43,967 bases of DNA from Balneolales bacterium. Its GTDB lineage: Bacteria; Bacteroidota; Rhodothermia; Balneolales; Natronogracilivirgulaceae. The position numbers were made by a program, and so were the translations under genes. Below, piece by piece: positions 8,892 through 17,216 of this stretch. The notes under the pieces were generated by a model. The model saw only the letters and a list, made by a program, of their open reading frames with translations. It did not search any database and was not told the origin of the DNA. Location: positions 1-43,967 of the forward strand of contig SLOL01000049.1 in the NCBI GenBank assembly GCA_007132495.1. The letters are read 5' to 3'. Positions within the stretch are counted from its first letter, which is position 1. Each line of letters begins with the position of its first letter.

Positions 8892-11800
8892 ATGGAGTCC
8901 ATTCACCGGCTCATGATTACCGGTCTGTTTTTTTTAATCGTCCTTCTCCCCTATCCCGGGAGAACAAAGGTCTCCGTCAATGAAGCGCAATCGGTAGAAT
9001 CGCAGGTCGTGATCAACGAAATTCAGGCTTCCAACAATACGACCATTTCCGATGAAGACGGGGATTATGAGGACTGGATCGAACTTTATAATACCGGTGT
9101 AGATACAGTGGCTCTGGGTTGGCATGGTCTTTCTGATGATGAAGAACAGCCGTTTCGCTGGATTATTCCGGCCGGAACCCGGATAGCTCCGGGTGAGCAC
9201 CTTATCATCTGGGCTTCCGGCAAAGACCGCCGGGAGCCGGCCGGAGAACTGCACACCAATTTCAGTATCGCTCAAAGTGGCGAGCCTGTGCTGTTAACCA
9301 ATCTGCAGGGCAGCCGGATCGATTACTTTCCTCCGACACGTATTCCATCCGACATTTCCTACGGGCGATATCCGGACGGTGCCGGCGGGAGCCCCGACTG
9401 GGAGCCGGATTCCCTCTACTTTTTTTCCACACCCACTCCGGGCCGGGCCAATGATCAGCCAACATACAATGATCAGGTATCCGACCCCGAATTCTCCCAT
9501 ACAGGCGGTTTTTATGATGCGCCGTTTTACCTGACGATCTCGTCACGTTCCAATGCTGTTCTCCATTACACCCTGGATGGATCCGAACCCACCAGGGATG
9601 ATCCCGTTTGGCCGGACAGTTTGAAGATATCGCTCAGAGAAGCGGATGAAAACCTGCTCTCCTTTATCCGGACCAACCCGCCCGAAGCGTCCGACCAGCA
9701 CGCCTGGCGTGAACCCGAACATCCGCCATTCCTTGCGTCGGTAGTACGCGTCAGAGCTTTCCGGGAGAATGCCATGCCATCACAAACCATTACCCACACC
9801 TATTTTGTGTCACAGGGGATCGATCAAACGCCGACCGGAATCCACGACTCCCACGCCCCACAAAACTCATCATCCGGCCCTTTCGACCGGTACCCGGTTG
9901 CTGTGGTGTCGATAGTCACCGACTCGCTGCATCTGTTTGATCATGAAGACGGGATATATATTCCCGGCAAACGATACGAAGACAACCGTTATATACCTCC
10001 GTGGGGAAGCCCCTATGCCAACTATTTTTACCGGGGCGATGAGTGGGAGCGTCCGGCAAGCATGGAATTTTTTGATCCGGGGGAAGGCCGGGTGTTGCAA
10101 CAGGACATCGGTATCAGGATACATGGAGGGATGTCACGCGCTCTGCCGCAGAAGTCACTGCGTCTGTATGCCCGAAGCGAATACGGGAAACGCCGTTTTG
10201 AATATCCCTTTTTTGACCACCCGGATTCCCATCCGGAATATATGAACGGACAGCATCAGAGTGCGGACGATTCACCGCCCTCCTACAACCGGCTTATCCT
10301 CCGTAATTCAGGACAGGATTTTTACCGTTCAACCACCATGTTCCGCGATGCGATGGTCCAGGGGTTGGTCAACCACCTCAACATGGACACTCAGGCATAT
10401 CGGCCGGCTGTAACTTTCATCAATGGCGAGTTTTGGGGGATCATGAATATTCGTGAACGCTACGACCGGCACTATTTGTCACGCACCTACGAAATCGATC
10501 CGGACCGGATCGACTACCTGACCGGATATATGTCTGTTTCCGAGGGATCCCGGATCCACTTCCAGACATACCGAGATTATTTACAGGATCATGACATCAC
10601 CGACAGTACACATTATGCCCGTATCGGGACCATGCTGGATATCGACAACTTCCTGGATTATAACATTGCCAATATCTTTGCCAATAACCAGGACTGGCCG
10701 GGCAACAACCGTGAATATTTCCGGTATCAGACCGATTATGTTCCGGAAGCAGGTCCGGGCAGAGACGGACGATGGCGCTACATGCTGATCGATACCGACT
10801 ACAGTTTCGGTCACCAGGACCGATGGGACGAGGTTGAACACGATATGCTGGCTGTTGCCACGGGTACACCGGCCGACGGCATTCCCAATCCCTCATGGTC
10901 CACATTTGAACTCCGCACACTACTTGAAAACCAGGAATTCCGCCATCGGTTCATCTCCCGGTTTGCCGATTATTTGAACACGTTCTTATCACCGGATTAC
11001 GTCGTTCAGCACCTCCATCATTACCGGGACATGATCGAGCCGGTAATGGAAGAGCACATAGCCCGCTGGACTTTCCCGCATCAATTATCACACTGGCAGA
11101 ACAACGTTGATATTATGGAGCATTTTGCACGGGAACGTTCCCATTATATGCGAAAACACCTGATGGATAATTTCGATCTGAAGGATACTCTGCGGTTGAC
11201 TCTTGCTGTCGATGGTGCCGATCACGGCGGTTATATCAAGGTGAATGAAACAGCGGTAAACGGACATACACGCGGCGTCTCCTCCCGGCCCTACCCCTGG
11301 AGCGGAATTTATTTCCAGGATATTCCCATTACACTGGAGGCAATTCCACGAAAAGGGTACCGATTCAAAGGTTGGTATGAATATCCGGATCATCCGGAAC
11401 CTGTTATCCGGGTCACGCCCAATGAAGACACCGTTGCTACGGCCATATTCAAGAAGATTGACACATCGGACTTTGAACCGCAGCCCCATGATCTTTCGGA
11501 GGATCCCTTTGTGTTTGATCACTGGTCACCCGATTCTTCGCCCGAAACATATCCTGAACATATGCATTTTTACTATATGGATCGACCGCATCCGGGCCTT
11601 GAAGCATGGGTGGCCGGAGATGTTCAAATGTCTTATGACCGCGAATCAGGAACCCGGATTATCGGGCTCGGAGATCACGGCATTGCCATGGTGAACAGTG
11701 ATACCGATGCAGATACGACCGATTTTCATGAAAACCGGCTTGGAGCGGTTGTTTTGGGGCTCAATACCATCAATCAGGGACAGATACGTGTAAACTGGAC

Positions 11801-12410
11801 CTCCGGGACCATTCAGCCGAATTCCCGAAAATACGGATTGCGCCTGGAGTACCGTACAGGTGACGAGGAGCCATTCGAGCCGGTTCTGGACGACCGCAAT
11901 CATCCGGTTGTCTACTCCCGGAATGAACAGGAGGGAGATTCCCGCCGGATGGGTCCTGTGACCCTCCCTGAAGATGCAGAAAATCAACCATACATCCAGT
12001 TGATGTGGCGATATTTTGATATGGATGGAAACACAGCGGATGCGGATGATCAGCCGTCGATGTTGCGACTTGACGATATCTCCGTAACAACGACTCCACT
12101 GGATGCCGAAACCGGTCCGGATGCCCCATCCGAATTTATAATCGAACAAAACTATCCGAATCCGTTCAATGAGATTACGATTCTGCCCTATCAACTGCCA
12201 CAAAACGGAGTCGTGACCGTGACGGTGTATTCCATCGACGGCAGACGGGTTTCGCAATATAATGAGGGATACCGGCTTGCAGGCTCCCATGCCGCAACGA
12301 TTCGCATGGATGGATGGGCGAGCGGTGTTTACATTGCCCGGATTCAGGTTCAATCAGAAGAGGGGGTATTGCGGTATGATGGTACACGCCGGATGACATT
12401 GCTGAAATAA
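8892..12410 (+). CDS. Giant secreted CotH protein with lamin-tail and T9SS sorting domains
   Basis: I start it at ATG 8892, which gives a normal signal peptide (hydrophobic core near residues 8-20); the frame is open back to 8799. In order, over 1172 residues: a lamin-tail domain (about 37-190, VVINEIQAS, EDWIELYN), a chitobiase C-terminal-like strand domain (about 195-330, LHYTLDGSEPTRDD), a CotH kinase-like domain (about 360-700, with RIHGGMSRALPQKSLR, GEFWGIMNIRERYD and YMLIDTDYSFGH), a Listeria-type beta repeat near 790-855 (GYRFKGWYEYP), a jelly-roll-like stretch and a C-terminal Por/T9SS sorting domain from about 1080 (NYPNPFNEITILPYQLP). Known CotH proteins are atypical kinases; the target here is unknown. 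Its role at the cell surface is inferred from the sorting signal. Confidence 0.92.
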   Translation: MESIHRLMITGLFFLIVLLPYPGRTKVSVNEAQSVESQVVINEIQASNNTTISDEDGDYEDWIELYNTGVDTVALGWHGLSDDEEQPFRWIIPAGTRIAPGEHLIIWASGKDRREPAGELHTNFSIAQSGEPVLLTNLQGSRIDYFPPTRIPSDISYGRYPDGAGGSPDWEPDSLYFFSTPTPGRANDQPTYNDQVSDPEFSHTGGFYDAPFYLTISSRSNAVLHYTLDGSEPTRDDPVWPDSLKISLREADENLLSFIRTNPPEASDQHAWREPEHPPFLASVVRVRAFRENAMPSQTITHTYFVSQGIDQTPTGIHDSHAPQNSSSGPFDRYPVAVVSIVTDSLHLFDHEDGIYIPGKRYEDNRYIPPWGSPYANYFYRGDEWERPASMEFFDPGEGRVLQQDIGIRIHGGMSRALPQKSLRLYARSEYGKRRFEYPFFDHPDSHPEYMNGQHQSADDSPPSYNRLILRNSGQDFYRSTTMFRDAMVQGLVNHLNMDTQAYRPAVTFINGEFWGIMNIRERYDRHYLSRTYEIDPDRIDYLTGYMSVSEGSRIHFQTYRDYLQDHDITDSTHYARIGTMLDIDNFLDYNIANIFANNQDWPGNNREYFRYQTDYVPEAGPGRDGRWRYMLIDTDYSFGHQDRWDEVEHDMLAVATGTPADGIPNPSWSTFELRTLLENQEFRHRFISRFADYLNTFLSPDYVVQHLHHYRDMIEPVMEEHIARWTFPHQLSHWQNNVDIMEHFARERSHYMRKHLMDNFDLKDTLRLTLAVDGADHGGYIKVNETAVNGHTRGVSSRPYPWSGIYFQDIPITLEAIPRKGYRFKGWYEYPDHPEPVIRVTPNEDTVATAIFKKIDTSDFEPQPHDLSEDPFVFDHWSPDSSPETYPEHMHFYYMDRPHPGLEAWVAGDVQMSYDRESGTRIIGLGDHGIAMVNSDTDADTTDFHENRLGAVVLGLNTINQGQIRVNWTSGTIQPNSRKYGLRLEYRTGDEEPFEPVLDDRNHPVVYSRNEQEGDSRRMGPVTLPEDAENQPYIQLMWRYFDMDGNTADADDQPSMLRLDDISVTTTPLDAETGPDAPSEFIIEQNYPNPFNEITILPYQLPQNGVVTVTVYSIDGRRVSQYNEGYRLAGSHAATIRMDGWASGVYIARIQVQSEEGVLRYDGTRRMTLLK

Positions 12411-12610
12411 AAATCTGAAGATTGTGAAATGCAGTGCATTGAAACTTAACTTGTTGCCCGGATGAACCGATAATAATCAAAGGGCTAAGAAATATTCGGC
12501 ATTTTTTCTAACTTGTTATCATGTATCAGAGACGTGTTTCATAATCTGCTTCGCCCGCTCAATCTGCCAATAGTTTGGTTGCATGCCTGCTATGCTACCA
12601 GGTCAAAACC
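12411..12610. other. Intergenic gap with a short palindrome
   Basis: The 200 bases between the CotH gene and the HATPase gene hold no gene that I can support. A perfect 13-base palindrome, AATGCAGTGCATT, lies at 12428-12440, 18 bases after the CotH stop. It lacks a T-tract, so it is not a convincing terminator. The remainder is A/T-rich and may hold the promoter of the next gene. Confidence 0.35.
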
Positions 12611-13531
12611 ATGAAGAAAGAGATTACAATAGGGCTGTCCCTTTCCAGAGAACAGCGTATTCTGCTGAATTCGCACAGTTTCCTGAATCTCATTAATGTT
12701 CTCGCCGATGAGTTGCATTATCTGAGAGAGCTGGCTCGCAGAAAAGAGGCCTTTGATGGTACACTCCAGGTGATCAAACATATTCGCCACAGTTTGGAAG
12801 ATGACAGTCCCGCCATGATCACTCCCCATCAAATGCAGGAGTTCTACTCCTATATCGAGCAGGAAATTGCCGCTGAAGTTCAAGAAGGGCATCTGTCGAA
12901 CGAGCAGAAAAAGAAATTCAATCGTTCAACGGATAATATACGCTCCATCTTCCGCATCATCCATATCAGAGTTCGGGAATTAATGGCCCGGTCCGATGAA
13001 TCGGAAACCTGGACCTCCCACCCGATCTCGCAAATCATGGAGAATTTACACGGTTTTCTGGCCGCCATAGAAAAGAACAGCAAAGGGAGTTACCGCATTG
13101 TTCATTCAGAAAACCATAAAGAAGATTCTGATTATTTGATTACTCTGCAAATTAAGAGTCCGGATAAAAAAAACATCTTCATGCCACCGGTAGTGCAGGA
13201 CTTCCTCTATGATCTTATTGCAAATGCCCGCAAATATACCAGACCCGGTGGCTGCATTCATGCCTTGCTGGAGGAGGATCCGGAAAAGATTCTTTTTCAG
13301 ATAACAGATACCGGCATCGGTATACCGGAAGATGAAATAGAGCAGGTTGTTACCTTTGGGTACCGCGCCGGCAATGCCATTGACAAAAAAACTCATGGAG
13401 GTGGATTCGGTCTGACCAAAGCGTATTATCATACCCGTGAAATGGGTGGGCGGATGTGGATAGCGTCAACGGTCAGCCGCGGTACCACCATTACAATCCA
13501 CATCCCGAAAAATTCTTCCGATTCCGTTTGA
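12611..13531 (+). CDS. Soluble histidine-kinase-like ATPase (orphan)
   Basis: This 306-residue cytosolic protein has no membrane segment. The C-terminal half is a GHKL/HATPase_c domain: N-box LIANARKYTRP, G1 box ITDTGIGIPEDE, and G2 box HGGGFGLTKAYYH. The N-terminal half is helical and opens with LLNSHSFLNLINVLADEL, in which His22 is followed by FLN. That resembles a phosphoacceptor helix but does not match the classical HisKA H-box. A frame extension to a TTG at 12575 exists, but ATG 12611 is the natural start. No response regulator lies next to it. It could phosphorylate a distant regulator, or act as an anti-sigma-type ATPase. The ATPase fold is sure; the role is not. Confidence 0.85.
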   Translation: MKKEITIGLSLSREQRILLNSHSFLNLINVLADELHYLRELARRKEAFDGTLQVIKHIRHSLEDDSPAMITPHQMQEFYSYIEQEIAAEVQEGHLSNEQKKKFNRSTDNIRSIFRIIHIRVRELMARSDESETWTSHPISQIMENLHGFLAAIEKNSKGSYRIVHSENHKEDSDYLITLQIKSPDKKNIFMPPVVQDFLYDLIANARKYTRPGGCIHALLEEDPEKILFQITDTGIGIPEDEIEQVVTFGYRAGNAIDKKTHGGGFGLTKAYYHTREMGGRMWIASTVSRGTTITIHIPKNSSDSV

Positions 13532-13582
13532 ACATCACCCTTTTTGCGGATACGCCTGATCAGCCATGATTTTACACTTTTC

Positions 13583-13699
13583 ATGGCCGGCTTCCGTCAC
13601 CCGCTGCACCTGCAAACCATTGTGAACCGTTTCCGCTTTTGACTGCAATCTGCACACATCCATCCCGTCACGCTCTGTTATCTGCCGGCCATTGTTAAC
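13583..13699. repeat. Inverted and direct repeats upstream of DUF4301
   Basis: A perfect 9-base inverted repeat, ATGGCCGGC at 13583-13591 and GCCGGCCAT at 13684-13692, encloses about 90 bases. Within the same span a composite direct repeat occurs twice with a period of about 72 bases: CCGTCAC at 13594 and 13665, each followed 23-24 bases later by CCATTGTGAAC (13617) or CCATTGTTAAC (13689). The block ends 83 bases before the DUF4301 start. It may be a paired operator or a structured leader; no gene is visible in it. Confidence 0.5.
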
Positions 13700-13782
13700 G
13701 CAGGGAGCCTTAACTCATCCAGGGATTTTTTATATTGTAGCTTATAAATCATCACCCTTCACATAAAAGGTTAAAGTTATTC

Positions 13783-15360
13783 ATGAGCAGCAAACGGATT
13801 TTTACCGGCGAACACTTCAAGCAAATCAGGGACAAAGGTATCGATCCTGAACAGATTGAAGAGCAACTATCCCGATTCGAACAGGGGTTTCCCGATCTTA
13901 ACCTGGTACGTCCGGCCACTGTGGGAGACGGAATTGTTCAGATCCCGGAAAACGAACATGACTATTTATTTGAGCGATATCGACAGGCACAGCATGAAGG
14001 CCGGTTAATGAAGTTTGTACCGGCCTCAGGAGCAGCCTCGAGGATGTTTAAAACCCTCCAGTCCATGCTCCACTCGGAAAACAAATTGTCGGATGAATAT
14101 TTTGAGGCTCATCCCGATGATGAAGAGGTGGTTTTTACCCGTGCGTTTCTGGAAAATCTGGAAGTATTTGCATTTTACGAAGACCTGGTGGACGTATTGT
14201 CAATGCATGGCAAACATCCGAACCAGCTCAAAAAAGAGGGAGACTACCATACACTGCTCACATATGTCCTGGAAGAGAAGGGGCTTGGCCTTGCTTCTCT
14301 GCCCAAAGCATTAATCCCGTTTCACCGCTACGCTGACCACCGGCGCACTCCGATGGAAGAGCATCTGGTCGAGGCTGCCGAATATACAAAAAGTGAAAAC
14401 GGCAATGTGCGTATTCATTTTACCATTTCACCGGAACACGAAGCGGCATTCCACCAAAGGCTGGAGGCGGTTCGAGCCCGGTATGAAAACGAAAACACCA
14501 ATTTTCTGGTGGAAACATCCTTTCAAAAGCCGGAAACCGATACCATTGCGGCCGATCTCCAAAACCGGCCCTTTTTTGATGAAAACAACGCTCTTGTATT
14601 CAGGGCAGGTGGTCATGGTGCACTTCTTGACAATCTTGAAGATCTTAAAGGGGATGTTGTATTGATTAAAAATATCGACAATGTTCTTCCCGATCACCTG
14701 AAGAGTATCACTTACCGGTATAAAAAGCTTCTGGGCGGATATCTGTTTATGCTTCAGGATCGCGTCTTCTCCTATCTGAAAGAACTCAGCCGGGGAAGTA
14801 TCCAGCCTGAATTTCTGAAAGAAGTCCGTGAGTTCATCCGGAATGAGTTTTACATCGATATTCCTCCCAAAATTGCCGGTAACGATGGTGATTCCGGCAG
14901 TGTGGTCGCCCAATGGCTTCATGATCGCCTGAACCGGCCAATGCGCGTATGCGGAATGGTGAAGAATGAAGGAGATCCCGGTGGTGGGCCCTTCATCGTT
15001 CGCGATGAAAACGGCAGTATTTCGCCGCAAATCGTTGAAAGTGCCCAGGTCAATATGGATGATCCCGGACAAAAAAGAATTTTTGAATCCTCAACCCACT
15101 TTAATCCGGTCGATCTGGTGTGTTCTCTGAGGGATTATCAGGGCAAACCCTTCCGATTGAAATCATTCCGCAATCCGGAGACCGGGTTTATATCACGAAA
15201 ATCATACCAGGGGAGAGAGCTGAAAGCGCTGGAACTACCGGGGCTCTGGAACGGAAGCATGGCATACTGGAATACCGTATTCGTTGAAGTGCCATCGGAG
15301 ACCTTCCAGCCCGTTAAGACCGTAAACGACCTGTTAAAAAAAGAGCACCGGAATGAATAG
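13783..15360 (+). CDS. DUF4301 family protein
   Basis: This 525-residue cytosolic protein matches the Bacteroidota family DUF4301. Signature segments are KFVPASGAASRMFK (about 76-89), the central PKALIPFHRY and RTPMEEHL stretch (about 171-190), ALVFRAGGHGALLDNL and DVVLIKNIDNVLPDHL (about 265-306). The first and third signatures recall nucleotidyltransferase folds, where a glycine/Arg-Met loop binds NTP and a GHGAL-type loop binds sugar phosphate. A sugar-1-phosphate nucleotidyltransferase-like fold is therefore my inference, not established. The C-terminal third binds no motif I know. It appears monocistronic, preceded by a repeat-bearing gap, with no clear Shine-Dalgarno. Confidence 0.85.
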   Translation: MSSKRIFTGEHFKQIRDKGIDPEQIEEQLSRFEQGFPDLNLVRPATVGDGIVQIPENEHDYLFERYRQAQHEGRLMKFVPASGAASRMFKTLQSMLHSENKLSDEYFEAHPDDEEVVFTRAFLENLEVFAFYEDLVDVLSMHGKHPNQLKKEGDYHTLLTYVLEEKGLGLASLPKALIPFHRYADHRRTPMEEHLVEAAEYTKSENGNVRIHFTISPEHEAAFHQRLEAVRARYENENTNFLVETSFQKPETDTIAADLQNRPFFDENNALVFRAGGHGALLDNLEDLKGDVVLIKNIDNVLPDHLKSITYRYKKLLGGYLFMLQDRVFSYLKELSRGSIQPEFLKEVREFIRNEFYIDIPPKIAGNDGDSGSVVAQWLHDRLNRPMRVCGMVKNEGDPGGGPFIVRDENGSISPQIVESAQVNMDDPGQKRIFESSTHFNPVDLVCSLRDYQGKPFRLKSFRNPETGFISRKSYQGRELKALELPGLWNGSMAYWNTVFVEVPSETFQPVKTVNDLLKKEHRNE

Positions 15361-15394
15361 CATCCGTTGCGGTGTTATTCAACTGTAAATGTGA

Positions 15395-15480
15395 GATGGT
15401 AATCCGTCACAGTAGATGGAAGAACTTTGGGGTTTCGAACCGAACATCGATTACCATCCCAATGTTGCCATGTGTGCAAC
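15395..15480. repeat. Nested inverted repeats upstream of the OsmC gene
   Basis: GATGGTAATC at 15395-15404 and GATTACCATC at 15449-15458 are perfect 10-base inverted copies 44 bases apart. A second hairpin, GTTGC at 15464-15468 with GCAAC at 15476-15480, follows directly. The ATCTTTG at 15488-15494, just downstream, resembles a Bacteroidota -7 element one base off at its start. The arrangement suggests paired regulator sites or a looped structure controlling the peroxidase gene. Confidence 0.45.
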
Positions 15481-15528
15481 CATTGCATCTTTGATATAAC
15501 ATAAAACATCTTAACAAGGAGACTGATT

Positions 15529-15957
15529 ATGCCCAAACGAACAGCAAACGCCGAATGGAAAGGAACCCTGCAGGATGGAAGAGGAACCGTATCTCTGGAA
15601 AGTGGAACTTTCGAAGGGGTCTACTCCTTCTCCTCACGCTTTGAAAATGACACCGGAACCAATCCGGAGGAACTGATTGGAGCCGCCCATGCCGGATGCT
15701 TCTCCATGGCATTGTCAGGTGGACTTGGTAAAAGTGGATTCAACCCGGAAAGTGTAAAAACCGAAGCAACCGTGCATCTTGTCAAAGATGACGGGGGATT
15801 TACCATCAAACAGATCGATCTGGATTGTGATGCCCAAGTCCCCGGTATTGACGAAGATGAGTTCAAGAAGTTTGCAGAAGACGCAAAGAAAAACTGTCCG
15901 GTATCCAGACTGCTGAGCGGTGCAACCATTAATCTGACGGCTCGTTTAAAAAACTGA
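15529..15957 (+). CDS. OsmC-type organic hydroperoxide reductase
   Basis: This 142-residue cytosolic peroxidase detoxifies organic hydroperoxides. The redox pair is present: Cys57 in AAHAGCFSM and Cys123 in NCPVSRLLSG, with the active-site Glu in NPEELIG and the Arg in SSRFEN. Length and the pattern match the OsmC branch rather than Ohr. AAGGAG at about 15516-15521 is one of the best ribosome-binding sites in the window, 8-9 bases before the ATG, suggesting high expression. Inverted repeats lie upstream and a double terminator follows, so this is a single-gene unit, probably stress-induced. Regulation by a redox repressor is inferred. Confidence 0.94.
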   Translation: MPKRTANAEWKGTLQDGRGTVSLESGTFEGVYSFSSRFENDTGTNPEELIGAAHAGCFSMALSGGLGKSGFNPESVKTEATVHLVKDDGGFTIKQIDLDCDAQVPGIDEDEFKKFAEDAKKNCPVSRLLSGATINLTARLKN

Positions 15958-15971
15958 TCGCCATTGCTGCC

Positions 15972-16060
15972 TGAGGCCGTTTATCGGGAACGCATTACCT
16001 GTTCCCATAACCGGGCCTCATACCGCCATTAAAAGCCGGGTACCCCTCCGGCTTTTTTTT
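15972..16060 (+). terminator. Two-hairpin terminator after the OsmC gene
   Basis: A long imperfect hairpin pairs TGAGGCC (15972-15978) and GGGAAC with GTTCCC and GGCCTCA (to 16020). Eleven bases later AAAGCCGG (16032-16039) pairs with CCGGCTTT (16048-16055) and runs into a T-tract ending at 16060. The second element has the full form of an intrinsic terminator on the plus strand. The first may be an RNA-stabilising stem. Confidence 0.88.
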
Positions 16061-16152
16061 TACCTTTTGCTTGCTGATGCCGACAGTAACTTGTTTTCCA
16101 GATACACCCGTATAACCCGGACGTACTTCCCTTTCCATTTTCATCCGTACCG

Positions 16153-17190
16153 ATGGTCAAAAAGTTCTTATTACCCGAATTTCAAAAAATGAACAAAAGG
16201 TCAACCATTCCTGCCGTTCTTGTGATATTCATGCTCCTCACTTCGAAACCGGATGCAGTACGCTCCCAGGGTATAGAGCATCCGATCCGGCTTCCCGCCT
16301 TCTTTCAGGAAGAACTGGTTTATCTGCAACCGGTAACCGATGAAGGGGATACCCTGCGCTTTTTTACCGATACCGCCGATGCCACACTCATATACCGGGA
16401 GATCGCGGAAGAACACGGACTTATAACCACCGATGCCCTGATTCAGGATGAAATGCAAAATGCAGCGTTCCTCCCGAGGTTTGATACAACCCGGTTTATT
16501 CCACCACCGCTGATCTCCGACGGACTTATACCTGTTCGTGAAAATGAGCAGATGCCGCCCCATCACGAGTTCATACTCCGTCAGGGTGACGGCATACTGG
16601 GCAGCACCTGGTTTGCAGGTCGAACATGGTCCATCAACTTCAGGGATGAGACTTTTTATGTACGACCCACCGGAGAATACAACCGCTCTTTGGAGAACAT
16701 CGCGGATGAAGAAGATAATACCGTGATACCCCTTCATTTTTACGAAGAAGAGGGAACACGATTCTACCATTTTGCCCGACTCCTGGTCACGATCGGCGGT
16801 GAATCCCTTTCCATGGTTTTAAAAACGGGCAGCAATATCATATTGAATGAGAACGTACAGGATGTAATGGGTCGTGATGCTGCCCTTATCCCGGCCGGCC
16901 TCATAGCGGAAAACGTTTTTGAACAGTGGCGGGAAGACCATCCCGATTGGCCTGTTTATGAAGAGGCTGATGCCAACTACGGAAGTGCCATGATCGAAGT
17001 CCCGGAAGTGCAAATCGGCAACCATACAGCCGGACCGGTTCATTTTGCGGTACGGCAGCCCGATGACCTTCAAGGTTGGTTTTCACAGTTTACCGATGAA
17101 CCGGTAGTGGGGGCCTTGGGAGCGGATGCACTTCGTGGTACACATATTACTCTTGATTATCCCAATGCTCTGCTCATATTTCACGATTAA
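16153..17190 (+). CDS. Secreted protein with two retropepsin-like domains, one degenerate
   Basis: A signal peptide (hydrophobic core about 19-30) precedes two half-length aspartic-protease-like domains. The start may be ATG 16153 or ATG 16189. Domain 1 (about 53-185) has FFTDTADATLIY, with Asp73-Thr-Ala in the D(T/S)(G/A) position, and ends with the typical GILGSTWFAGRTWSINF. Domain 2 (about 205-345) has MVLKTGSNIIL, where Lys224 stands in place of the catalytic Asp, and ends with VGALGADALRGTHITLDYP. Each repeats the order of a retropepsin monomer. Two catalytic Asp residues are needed for activity, so this may be a pseudo-protease or may act as a dimer of first domains. It is followed by rlmN after 26 bp. 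Confidence 0.7.
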   Translation: MVKKFLLPEFQKMNKRSTIPAVLVIFMLLTSKPDAVRSQGIEHPIRLPAFFQEELVYLQPVTDEGDTLRFFTDTADATLIYREIAEEHGLITTDALIQDEMQNAAFLPRFDTTRFIPPPLISDGLIPVRENEQMPPHHEFILRQGDGILGSTWFAGRTWSINFRDETFYVRPTGEYNRSLENIADEEDNTVIPLHFYEEEGTRFYHFARLLVTIGGESLSMVLKTGSNIILNENVQDVMGRDAALIPAGLIAENVFEQWREDHPDWPVYEEADANYGSAMIEVPEVQIGNHTAGPVHFAVRQPDDLQGWFSQFTDEPVVGALGADALRGTHITLDYPNALLIFHD

Positions 17191-17216
17191 ACTTTTTACC
17201 TGTAACAGGAAGCTTT

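Noticed and set aside
15431-15450. tRNA T-arm-like GGTTTCGAACCG
   Set aside because: No acceptor stem, anticodon arm or matching T-stem is found on either strand nearby.
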